Below, piece after piece: positions 31,123-42,412 of a stretch of DNA of 43,028 nucleotides. The position numbers and the translations under genes were made by a program. The notes beneath the pieces are model-generated. The model saw nothing but the letters and a program-made list of their open reading frames with translations, searched no databases and had not been told where the DNA came from. Numbering within the stretch: position 1 is the first letter of the stretch; each line of letters opens with the position of its first letter. Source of the DNA: Cudoniella acicularis (Eukaryota; Ascomycota; Leotiomycetes; Helotiales; Helotiaceae); assembly GCA_013054445.1 (NCBI GenBank), contig JAAMPI010000329.1, positions 1-43,028 on the forward strand, in the 5' to 3' direction.

Positions 31123-31634
31123 GCAGAAATACCTTGCATCAATGAATCTTATGAATTATGGGGCGGCGGGGTCATTGCTGTAGACATTGGATAGGCGATG
31201 CATTTAACATTTGATGAAGAAATCTAAACGCAAGTTATCTACAGCATGTTTTCCAATATTAACTGAAATGTGCCCACTTCCATATCGAATAGGTACCAAG
31301 TCTACAGGGCCAGGTTTCTGGATTTACAGTATACACCAACCCCAGCTACACTTCGATGCAAGCTAGTAAAACGTTCTCACCAATCTAATTCTATTAGCTT
31401 TTTCTAATTCATTCGAAGATTATTTGTAAATTTATATTTACGAAATATCCAAAATCATAATTTTCAACTCATTCACGCCATTTCACAACGCGAATCGCAT
31501 AAATAACCATCAGAAGGTTGATAATCCTACAACAAAATACCATAAAAATCAACACTACATACTTCCACCTCCCTGCCCCTCCATATTTAAAAACACATCC
31601 CATTTCATTCTCTCATTCTCACTTCATCCACACG
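31123..31634. other. Convergent intergenic spacer
   Basis: AT-rich spacer between the 3' ends of the CYP53 gene (plus) and the small secreted protein gene (minus). No gene is seen; it should contain both polyadenylation regions. Confidence 0.5.
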
Positions 31635-32566
31635 TTACAAGTCGAACTTAGACTTAACATTCAACTTCTCCATCTCCATAACCTCCTCGATCTCCTCGGC
31701 GATATGCTTGACCTTCTTCTCGATATTGGATTTGGTGGCCCCGAATGGGTCATCGTCGTTCTCTCCGTCATCTTCCCTGTTCTTCTCAACGTTAGTTACC
31801 TGTTTGGGATGGGAAAGTAGGAGGGGGGAATTTACCAAGCGGTGGTTGCGACGCAGTTTCTGTTCATCTTGTCCAACCCCTTCTTGTTCTATTGCGGGGG
31901 AAACGGTTAGTTGGCATTCTTTTGATTTCAATTGTCATTGGAGTGAAGTGGAGGAGAGAAATGAAAAGACAACTTACAGGTTGGCAGCAGTAAGCTTCTT
32001 GCTCCTCTCTGGAGCACCAGAAGAATGGCTTCCACATGTTTTCCTCTGCATTCTCGCCTGCACGGAGATAGATATTAGCACTTATTCAAGCAAAACTAAC
32101 TTATTTTCCAGGCTCGAACGCGAAATAAGTGGTTTTTGCATTCTTAGCTTCTGATCTGCGAACTTGGAAAGAGGGAAAGACGGAGTTGGAGCATACACTG
32201 GAAACCAACAATATGTGTAGGATCGATCTGCCTTTTGTTGAGACAACAATATCCGACGGTGTATGAGGAGGAAGGGTACTGGAAGTCCTCGAAAGGCTCG
32301 TAGGAGACTTCGATGGCTTTTTCGGCGTGCTTGGCGTGGTGGGACTTGGAGGCGAAGATGGACGAGAATCTAGATCACGAGGCGGGTGATTTTGTTACTT
32401 TCGGATGGATAGACTCACGCTGAGTGTAGGAGTTGGAGTTTGGGTGGATGCATGGGGCGAGGTGGGAAGTGAGAGAATAAATTTGGCTTTCTTACGAGGG
32501 GAAGGTGATGGCGTTGGTGCCGACGGCGAGGCTGAGAGCTAGGATGGTGGAGGTCGAGAACTTCAT
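31635..32566 (-). CDS. Small secreted cysteine-containing protein, five exons
   Basis: Model: complement(join(31635..31776, 31836..31888, 31978..32057, 32197..32369, 32496..32566)), 172 residues; all phases agree. ATG 32566 opens a clear signal peptide (MKFSTSTILALSLAVGTNA). The mature part has seven Cys, including two Cys-Cys pairs (GYCCLNK, YCCQP) and single Cys in GFQCENA, FWCSREE and NRNCVA. It ends with an acidic stretch (EDDGENDDDPF) and a charged helix. No family name is recognised. Size, secretion signal and Cys content fit a small secreted (effector-like or wall-associated) protein, but that is inference. Introns 1 and 2 are long (126 and 139 bases), and intron 2 contains an alternative exon-like segment (32155-32101) ending in TAA. 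The gene is invisible to simple ORF scanning because every exon is short. Confidence 0.7.
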
Positions 32567-34289
32567 TTTGGAGTGATGTTTTTTTGAGGGAATGAAAAGA
32601 AGAACAGAAGATTTGGGGATCTTGGGGAAGGAAGAGAACTGGTGTTTATGTTCGGCTCAAATAGAGAGTTCTTTCGCGAACCTTGAGGCAGGAAATTGAG
32701 ATGAATGTGTCACTTGGTGGTTCATCGGTCTGAGGATTCCTGCATTTGAGACTCATGAACTTACTTCTCACTTCACATGTTCTTGTTTAATTTCGGATTA
32801 GCTTGATCATGAACCACGGGTAGGTAATAATATGACAGGAAATAGGACAATAAAAATTTGATATTTTGTGTTGCTGGGGAAAAGATGGGGGCAAGTCTGC
32901 CTTCAACTAACAGAGTTGGAGTATACCAATTTCGTAGAATTCCATGTTCAAAGCAAACAACTACATAAATCAGGAAGAAATTTGCTTTTTCCTAGTCAAG
33001 AAACATGCGCAGTTGCGGGAGTTTCCGCCAGATTACTTGGACACTTGTAAAACAGGCGTCCGGGTTTTTCTACTGGGTGACCACTTTCCAGCGACATGTT
33101 TTAGATCGACAAAATTGCGAAAGTCGCCTCCCACATCTCATGAAACTTATCAGTTTTGATAGGTAGGTCTTGTTCGGCATTAGCCAAAGTTTAATAAATC
33201 TCCACCGAGCTTGAGCCCGGAATTTTGTCCGCGAGCCAGCTACTTTCCACATACGCGGGGCTGTCTGAGTTGATATCGGTCAAGTTTCGCACATTGAATT
33301 AATCTCCTTACGTACTTGGAAAGTTGCTCCTCGGAGTGGTGGTGCCTCGCAAATGCCGAAGAATTCGGGGGTTCAAGACCTTTATGAAGCCGCACCCAAT
33401 TTTTTGCTCATACAGCATTTGTCGTGGCGTAATTCTCGAGAAATAACGAGGATGATTCAACCCGTTTTCTGACCCTCGAAAAAGTCGACACTTAAAAGAC
33501 TTCTTCCCAGAACCCAAATTTTCAGGTACTTAACATGAAATACCTAAAGGAATCTTGCTAGCCCGGCGCATTTGTATCTTCACATATTACGCGTATACCT
33601 GAGATAATGAATCCATAATAAAAGGCGTAGATAGTGTGGATTGATATGGGAATATGTTGGAAGTTCAATTTGGGATTGGCCACAATGTAGTTATACTTGC
33701 AGAGTGGATACTCCTGAGCTCGAATATATCCCCACCCTTGATCACATCTTGATTTACTCCCACAGCCTGTTTTCTTGAGAAAGCCCCTTTCTAACAAGAC
33801 TAGGATCCTGGCGATTGGAAATAAAACTGAATCTTGCAAACCTGAATGATGGCGAGGTATATAGTTCTGGGTCGTGTTGCATGTGAAATATAAGTATCAG
33901 GAGACCACCAATTTCAACCCTTTTGAATCGACTTAACTTGTAAAACTTTCCCTACCGGTTAATGATCAAAGGGGTGAGTTGCGGCCAAAGTGATATCAAA
34001 CTACTCGCTCTGCCCACAAATTCAAAATCGAAATGTGCACGAATCATATTTTGAGGGAAGATACGCAGGTTCTACATTCAGAGTCCGTCGGAGCTCGTGT
34101 AGTCCTGATTCAAGTTGTCCAGAAAAGACAACCGGTTGCTCCGCGGTACCTCACTCCTTGGCTGACCATTGGAGTATGTGTCCTACCATGGGGGAAAGTA
34201 GGATTGTGGTGGGTTGGGTGAGCTTACGGCATCCATTGAGGTGTCTTTTTCGTGGACGGCGTTGCGGAGAAGGGGTTAACGGGTTCGGG
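32567..34289. other. Intergenic region
   Basis: The left end is the promoter of the secreted-protein gene; the right end is the 3' flank of the Rho-GEF gene. Frames up to 117 codons occur on both strands without motifs or splice support. I see no gene. Confidence 0.45.
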
Positions 34290-37200
34290 TTAGAACTTGG
34301 GCTCAAGCTCATTGCCTTGTCCCTCATCAAGCACCATCTCTAGAACAAGCTGGTATCCCTGAACTTCTGGGTGCGCCATTACAAATTTTAATGAACTTCT
34401 TCCAACTTTGCCGGAAGAAGCTGCCGAAATTTTCTGGCTAGTCGATGCCCCATATTCAAGGTAATCAAGAGGATTGACACCATCATCTAAACACCTCAAA
34501 CTATCACTACCCGCTGCAATGATTTGTCTCAACCTCCCACTTTCCGGGTTTCTAATCTCGACAAAATCGTCGTGGAAGAGCACGAGGAAGCCGCGATACA
34601 GAGCCGCCTTTTTTGCCCTGCCGACAAATTCCAGGATAACAGAGCGAGAGACTTCGCCATGTTTGTCGACATAAACGGCGCACTCTTCGTAACAAAGCAT
34701 GAACTCGACATCAGAGAGGCGGTACATGCCTAGCGGTCTCTGGCCTTGGAGACGACTAGCTATAGCGGCTACGGCTGGATTTTTGAGATCCGGGAGCGAC
34801 GTCGGAACTTTTTTATCAAGAGTTAAAAGATCGAAGCCTTTAAGTGTTACGATTGCGATATATACCGAAAAGATATTCATAGCGGTACATTCTTCAGGAA
34901 TATAGAATTCGTCGAATTCACGGAAGAATTCGGGATTTGTCCCTTTTGTCCTGCCAAAGATATTCCGAGATTTCTGCTCTGCCTTTATAAACTTAGGTTC
35001 AAGCACTTTAAAGGCTGAATGAAGGCCTTCGCGCTTTTTGTAAAAGACAAGAGAGCGATCTTTCATGCGCGCGATGGCAAAGAACGAGACATCCCTGCTT
35101 CCCGAAAGTTTTTGTGGTACGTAGCGCCCCTCTGGTAAGACTTCTGGATCTGGAGCAGGGACAATTTCGGAGAGATGATAAGATATAAGAGCTTTGTCGG
35201 CGAGAATAAGACATAAGGAGAATTCTTCGAGGACCGCTATTTGCGTTATTTTGTTGATTGGAATGGCCGCCTGCATAGTATTAGTGCTGAAGGTTCGGGA
35301 GAAAAGGTTACACATACCCTTTGCCACTCTCGAGGATTCGTTTTGTTGGAAATATAAGCCCCATAATCTGTTCCAATGATTACTGTCTCAGATCCATAGC
35401 AGGAAAAGGTTGTGGCGCAATTCACTTGAGCTTTGCAAAGAGCTTCAAGAAAGCGAACGGATTTTGGTCCATATTCGCGCTCTGTATCTCTGAGCGCTCG
35501 ATCCAATGGTGTCCCCCCAATTATCATAGGGTTTTGAGGTATACGAGAAGCATCATCGGTCTGAAAACACACATCCGTCATAACCCGCAGTCTGAAAGGC
35601 TCAGCATTTTGTTCATACAAAGCCGCTGCATGACGAGTCTTGGCTAGGAGAATCTTATTATACCACTCTTGTCGATTTTCGGCACTAGCTGCATACAAAA
35701 TATAAACTTCTGACTTCCCTAGCTGCTTGATCGTGAAAGGATAGAGCAGCTTAATGTCCTGACCATCAGTAGGTGCAGCTTCTCTAGGAATATTATGTCC
35801 TGATGACTTTGATCTCGTGATTGATAACTGGGATATAATGCCCCTAGCGACATTCCGGCTAACTGGGTCTCCTAGATTTTCCAAGACGAGCAGCTGCACC
35901 GGAATCGGCTATAGTAAATCAGCTTGATGAGATTTTGTGTGTTTAGTGTTTGACCTACAAGTTTTGACACATCGTAAGCTTCCTCCTTGAGCTGACCGGG
36001 TCCACTTTTCTGGGCGACTGCTTTTGCAAGGACCAAATAATGATCGAATAGAATAGCATGTGTATCTAGCCAAGTAAATCGGTTCTTGCCGTGTCGTTGG
36101 AGATCGCCCCTAAAAATGACCTCGCGACCCAGGTGGTTGAGATTGAGTTCAACTTTCATTCCAGGCCGGAGGAATAGCTTATTATTCAGCTCAGTTAATT
36201 CGAGCTTTTTCGTGAACTCGTCGAGTTTGGCATCACATTCTAAAGTTACAGATTTGATCTCCTCAATAGCGATAGCCAATTTTTCCTTCTCCTCTACATC
36301 CTGGGTTTTCTTCTGGATGCTTCCCAAAAGTAGGCTGTAATTTTGGAGTCGAATAAGAGGAATTTGAATGGTTGTAGACCAATCCGAGCGGTTAGAAAGC
36401 TTATTGTCTCGAGCTTGCTCCAAGAATTGCCGGAATAGCAGGTTTCTCTCGGCCTCTCTGCGCACAGAGTACATAGAATACGGGAACCCCGCTGCATATT
36501 CGATGTATGGGGTTCTAGCTCTCCGAATCCATTCTCTAAATATGTCACTAAAGCCAGTAATCCAGGGACCCTGCTCTTTTTGCCGAAGCTTGATTGGCGA
36601 CAAGAGATAGTTGTCATTCACATCCTTGATAGCTTCGACTTTGCCAAAGACAGATGAGATGAATTTCGCGAGCTTATGCGGGGCAATAACTGGTGGATAC
36701 CATGACGCTAGATCATCCCTATAAAGTACACGGAGTACATTAATTTGACGGAGGTAGTTTTCTTCTGAAACGACAATATCATGAAGTTCGTTCTGACGTA
36801 TAATTTCCTCTTTGGCTACACCTTCAAGCTGATCTTCAGTCACCTTGAAAAATTCGGCCCAGTATTCTAACATCTTTGGCGGGTCGGAAGACTTGTCTAC
36901 CTGGCTATTTGATTGACCTTGCTGATGGCCAGGCTTTTCGTTCTTTGTGTTCAGCCAATAGTCTGTCCCATCAGGATTGGCAGGTAAGTTCCATTCCTCG
37001 TCTTCACAATCTGGAATCCCACTCTGGATTATATCGGATGTGGTATCTGCGAGATCCTCGGAGACCCCAAGTCTTGAGTTTTTATCGGAACTTCCATTTT
37101 CAACACTCTCTTCAATAGTTGCATCATCAGAGTTTGCTGTTTTGCTACCACGACCTAAACCATGTCCTGACGTGGTGGAATTAATTTCCGATTCCCCGTC

Positions 37201-39295
37201 ACTGTAGTTACGTCTGGGGATTGCAAACAGAGCAAGCTGTGCTTGATGGCGGGCAAGATGAGTCTGCATGCTTTTGGGGATGTTGCCACAAAGTGAACAT
37301 GGAGTTCCTTCTTCTGCGAGGAAATCAGTATAAACTTCTAAGAGATGTTTTAAAGGCTCAGGAGCCGAGCACCCCAAGAGACAAGACAGCTAAAGACACT
37401 ATATAATTCTCACGCAGTGTTAATGGTCACACCCATAATACCTCATATGAGCACGGTAATTGTCGCTTTCCGAACCAACCAAGAGTTTGGACCCCAATGC
37501 GGTTGTAGGTCGAAAGCGGGTTTGGCCATTAACACGTTGTGGGAATTGAGAGATTGCTCCCAAATTATAGGGAAATCAAAGGTGGAATGCACATACCCAT
37601 AAGCGGACGCCGAAAGCCGTGCACTAAAGTGGCTAGATGCTCTTTAGGTAAAGAAGAGGCGTGATCATTGGCTAAATGTTGCTTGAAGTCATGCTGATTT
37701 TGGTAAGACGAGTGTCCTTCCGTGTTGCAAAACCACTCCACTCTATGTTCTTCTAATTCGTGTTGATACCAGTCGAGGCGACTTCCATAAAGGCGATCGG
37801 GTTTTGAGCATTTTGGAAATGTACACATATATGGCTCCAAATCTCTCAGAATATGTTGCCTTGCAAATAGTGTCAGCCTGCTGCCTCAATTCGTTTGAAT
37901 AGAATGAGCATACTTCCAAGCATTGAAGCTCCTGATTTCACAAAGCACATGACAATAGGGACACTCAAAATCTTCAATTTCCTCACCATCGAGGTCTCTT
38001 GGCCTTGGGGGAATTCTGACAATTTCTCGGCCAGACGACGTGGACTGATATGAGGATGCAGTATCAGCGACTGACTGGACTTCCTCAATAACTTCTGGGT
38101 TCCTCGGTACAAAAGTTGTCGCTTTGGTACTGGGAACAAAATCGGAGCTTGGGACTTGGTTGATATTATTCCCAACAATTGTCTTTTTCGTCTCGGTTTG
38201 TGTCACTCCGCCAGGAAGCTGGTTTCGTTGAAGGGAAATAATATCTTTAAGCTCTAGCAATTCAGATTTGACAGCCACCTCCAACCGTTTATTATGTAAT
38301 TCACGGTACTTCAACAATTGACGACGACGAGTGATTCCTCTGGCTAGGCGTGCTATTACCTCAGCATTGGCGTCCGGGAATTTATCAGAAACATATCGTT
38401 GATCGAATTCAGCGAAGTGCTGAACATTCGTCTCTGTTGACTTGATATTTCGGTCCGATGGCAGGGGCCGTCGAATGACGGTGGAAATTTTGTAGAGCGA
38501 CGTAACAATATCCTTGATAGCGTCTCGTGCTTTAGTCACCTCCGTCTCTGATCCACCCCTCTCTGCAGGCTTGCCGGCGGGTTTCACATGAGCTGATTCA
38601 GACGATGCGTCGGTTGGCTTTCGTGGGAACTTTGCCACCAGCGCTCGAACATTTTTGAGATTTGCAGGAGCATCAACACTTCCATCAGAAGTATCAGTTT
38701 CTGAGGAGTCATCAGAAAGGTCGTCAGGGGTAGAGGGTTCTGTATCCTGCGAAGGATCTTGCTGTTCGTCGAATGGCAAACTCTCGCCATTAAGGATAGA
38801 TGTTACTGGCAATGAATAAGCCAACTTGGTCTGATTTTGGGGCAAAGATAGAATTTTCGATATTTCTTTTACCTCTTTGGAGCTTTGGCCATGAGTCAGT
38901 GATGAAACAGAAATTCCCGAGTCAAGACATGGCGTTGTCTTAGATGTCGAAAAAAGAGTGGACTTACAGTGGTATGCAAGTCTGCTAATAATTCCAATAC
39001 CTAGAACGAAATATTAGCACACCACAATGGGTATACTATTCCATGGTTGTTGACTTGCCCTGTCTCGATAAAACGAGGCATCTTTGAGACGGTAGTCAAG
39101 TGATAATCTATACGCCGGACCTTGATGCCCAGCTCCAACATTTCCGGCCCATACTTTATAACGGCCAAATTCATTACGGATATATTCGTTATCCTCTGGC
39201 GTTAGCAGATGGCGAGTGGGCTGCTGCAGAGTCCAAAAAAGAGCTTGAAAAGCCCCGATGCACTCGTTGTGAGCGATGGATATGTAACGTTCCAT
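34290..39295 (-). CDS. acuF-like C2H2 region fused to a Rho-GEF (DH-PH-CNH)
   Basis: Model: complement(join(34290..35270, 35318..35908, 35959..37337, 37597..37859, 37914..38872, 38968..39000, 39059..39295)), about 1480 residues. Residues 1-550 match the fungal 'oxidoreductase acuF-like C2H2' type: RYKVWAGNVGA and SLDYRLKDASFYRDR near the start, then DFECPYCHVLCEIRSF, PYMCTFPKCS, EHRVEWFCNTEGH and CSLCGNIPKS with THLARHQAQLALFAIPRR. A single uninterrupted exon (37337-35959) carries this last finger and then a DH domain (NELHDIVVSEENYLRQ, about 680 on), followed by a PH domain and, in later exons, a CNH domain up to the stop. DH-PH-CNH is the catalytic half of Rom1/Rom2-type exchange factors, which activate Rho1 for wall-integrity signalling. 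The usual DEP region is replaced here. Least certain are the GC-AG first intron (39001-39058), the acceptor at 38873 and the 259-base intron (37338-37596). Confidence 0.8.
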
Positions 39296-39529
39296 GCCCA
39301 CGGCTGGACAAGCAACCCAGAGCCCTCGAGCGAGCTATTGAATGGACATGAACAGAAGATGATGAAAAGAAGAAGGCTGAAGTTGGATATCATGGCATGA
39401 GCGTTCAAAATGTGACACGGATGCCTGGGCGGCACTAGCGTCAGCGTCTTGGACCCCACTGTTCCGCCAGCTCTCGAGCTCGAGGTTTGACGCTCGATAT
39501 TTCTCTTCGAGGTCCATGTATCTGCCAAA

Positions 39530-41367
39530 ATGTCCGGCTTTGAGGTCGTTGGTGTTGTATTAGGGGTCGTCCCTCTTCTCATCAGCGGATTAGAGCACTA
39601 CAACGAAGGTTAGTTATCGATAATTTACAGCATCTGTTCTCAGCCTTGCCTCAAGACTGTCTGTACTGTAGCTGACACCTGGATGAATAGGACTGGTGCC
39701 GATCAAGGACATGTTAAAATACAAATATGTCGTCAAAGAGCTTGTTCGAGCGCTCAATGTTGCCAGGTGCCGATTGCGAATTACATGCGAGACGCTTCTC
39801 ACAGGCCTCGTTGACGACGAAGAGCTGGCCATGCTTCTCAGTCTTGATTCCTTGGGCGGGGACGCTTGGAAAAGACCCGATCTTGATCGAAAGTTGCAGG
39901 AGCGATTAGACGAGTCATATGAAGGGTACATGGAGACAATTGCCCATCTCGCTGGACTGATGTTCACGTTCGCCAAAAAAATGGGCTTGAATTCGAAATT
40001 TAGGGTCAGTCAGGAACTTCTCTTTTGAGCGCATGCTAAATACTTGGCAGCCAACCTGGATCGAAAAGCCAGACAATCCAGCCCGGAACTCAATTTTTGG
40101 ACATGATCTCAAGAGAAAGTCCGCCAAGTTGTGGAAGAGGGTGAAGTTGGGATTGGACCACGAAGAATTCCACGATCTGATTAAGGAAATGGCCCACGAA
40201 AACCTCCAACTCGAGCTTTTGACGCGTGGGAATCTCGAGCTTGAACCAATCAGACGACAACGAAATCGAGACCTGGACGTCAAGCATTGGAAGGGAATAA
40301 GAGAGTTTGCCATGAGATTGTACAGCAGTCTTTTATCCCGATGGCCTTGCAAATGCGGCGTTCCGCACCAAGCCAGTCTACGACTCGACATCAGATCGAG
40401 TCCAAATAAGTCAGAAAAAGCAGACATTAAGTTTGAGGTTGTCTTTGCATTTAGCGATAATGAATCTCCCACGGCGCCCTGGAAATGGCGGAATACAGAA
40501 ATCAAGGGTGTCAAAATTACCAGCCAAGAGGGGCAATCTTTGTTGACTGCTCGTCCATCACAAGGGAGGAGCGTATCGTTCGGTGCCCCTCCCTCTCCAC
40601 CACCCTCTCGAGCACAGTCACCTCCATCACCACCAATGAAATCGGCAAAGATAAAGGATCTTTGTTCTGCCCTGGCTCGGGACGATGCTGGGCCCTGCTG
40701 TCTGGGCTACCTTGACGATGAACAATGGCAACATCACGTTTATCTTTCAAAAGGACAAGCACCCGTCGAATGGCCTGCCAAGTCCCTCCACCAAATACTC
40801 TCTCGTGGCTCAAATCTTCAATCAGTGATCATTACTCCCAAAGACCGCTATGAACTCGCTCTTCTCCTTTCCTCAACTCTTCTACAACTACACAATACGC
40901 CTTGGCTCAATGACAATTGGACGAGAGATGACATCTATTTGCTTCAAGGTTGGTCTGAGAAGTCCTTGGCTAAGAATATTTACGTCTCCAAAACCTTTTC
41001 GCCACCACAAACGAACGCTGCAATGCAGACAGATCCGGATCTTCCACTTCTTCGAAATGTGTCAGTCTTCAATCTTGGCCTGGCCTTGCTGGAACTCACA
41101 TTTGGCCACCCGATCGAGTATTACGAGACCGAAGCGGATCTGAGAAATGGCGTCTGGACAGTCATGACCAATCGTTTGATTGCCGAACGACTAATTGGTA
41201 AGATTGAAACGTACGAGGGGAAAAGATACAGCGACGTTGTATACCGTTGTGTATACTGCGATTTTGGCAGCCGCGTCACTTCATTTGAAAATGACGAATT
41301 TCGACAGAATTTTTATGCAGGTGTTGTTCAACCATTGGCACAGATTCTCGATGATTTTGTGAAGTGA
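39530..41367 (+). CDS. DUF7580-type protein with hydrophobic N-terminal helix
   Basis: Model: join(39530..39608, 39691..40004, 40051..41367), 569 residues; intron phases agree (donors GTTAGT and GTCAGT). The N-terminus MSGFEVVGVVLGVVPLLIS followed by GLEHYNEG is characteristic of a large fungal family whose first helix resembles those of HeLo-like and other NLR-associated N-terminal domains. A helical region follows, then a Pro/Ser linker (PPSPPPSRAQS, about 311-325). The C-terminal domain (about 330-569) has LGYLDDEQWQHHVYL, LALLLSSTLLQLHNTPWLND and SVFNLGLALLELTFGHPIEY. That pattern recalls the C-lobe of a protein kinase without a catalytic loop, as in DUF7580. The function is not established; such proteins are often placed near incompatibility or defence genes. 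The start is 234 bases from the divergent Rho-GEF fusion, probably on a shared promoter. Confidence 0.8.
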
Positions 41368-42412
41368 TGACTAGGGGATAATACCCTTGGAAGTCTCCAA
41401 GGGTGTTGAGCATGATTGAATTAATTGGTTCACCTGGCGTCAACTCGCAACCGGCGCAGTGAAAACTACGAAAGCTTCAAAAAAGGAGGCAGAGGAAAGA
41501 AGCTCGCTGAGGTAGAACCATAGGGAAGAAATTTCACCTAGGCCTAGCAGAGGCTATCGAGAAAGGGCGAAGAAATCAAGGCGAGGCCTTATGAGAGGCA
41601 TCCAGATCGGATGAAGTCTACTCGCAAAGTGCACTACCTGGTCGCAGAAGCGAAGCAAACTATCGCGCCGATGTATGGTCTTACCACTGGCCTAGGTCAG
41701 CACTGAAACTGCGATCTTTTCACTGTTTATAAGGGAACGTGGAATATGTCATGATTCATGTCTATCTGGGTATATACTTGCTTATTATATATGTACGTGT
41801 ATATAAAATCTGATTATATATTGTATTTTGATAGATGATTCCATCATGGGCTCGGTTATTATTTTATCTTGAAAGGGGAGAGCCATAGCCCCGGGCCATC
41901 AGAGAACTACGACCACCTTTTTCGTCCCGAGATCGACTCTTATAATTTTAGAGTTATATATATCATAAATTCGCATAAAATTTCATCTTTATATTCATTT
42001 TTTTATACCCGTTTAGTTTCATTTTCGAAATAGTATGGAGTCTAGACTTTCTCTTCGCATTCATGCTGTCAAAAAAAAAAAAAAAAAAAACAATCATTGA
42101 GTTAAATATTGGCTTAATATTGAAAATATATCATGAAATATTCTCTCACTAGGGGTTTAAATTCTAGTACTATTTAAATCTAACCAAACATGGGCCGTAG
42201 CACAACTCACAAGGCATCACCCACAACCAGTTCACACATCTCCGCCTCCTCTTACACACAAAAAAAAAAGGAAAAGAAAAGAAATTTCTTAGAACTTAAA
42301 CGATTGTCTATAATAACCTATCTATTCTCAGGTCCACATCGCATCGCATTACTTAAAACTAACGAAAAACAACATCATCAAGACTAACCCTCAAGATTCA
42401 AACAAATGCCTC
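41368..42412. other. AT-rich intergenic region
   Basis: No gene is seen. From about 41720 to 42190 the sequence becomes very AT-rich, with repeated TATA stretches. Purine-rich sequence at 41460-41620 on the plus strand has no long open frame. Confidence 0.5.
42071..42090. repeat. Poly(A) run of 20
   Basis: Twenty consecutive A residues in the AT-rich spacer. No flanking element or target-site duplication was recognised, so a retroposed tail cannot be claimed. Confidence 0.9.

Noticed and set aside
37338..37596. Splitting the Rho-GEF gene in two at its 259-base intron
   Set aside because: The next exon still begins inside the zinc-finger region and continues without interruption into the DH domain. 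A phase-consistent acceptor (CTCTTAG at 37338) also exists.
42071..42090. Poly(A) run as a retroposon tail
   Set aside because: No coding remnant, no flanking duplication and an AT-rich setting.
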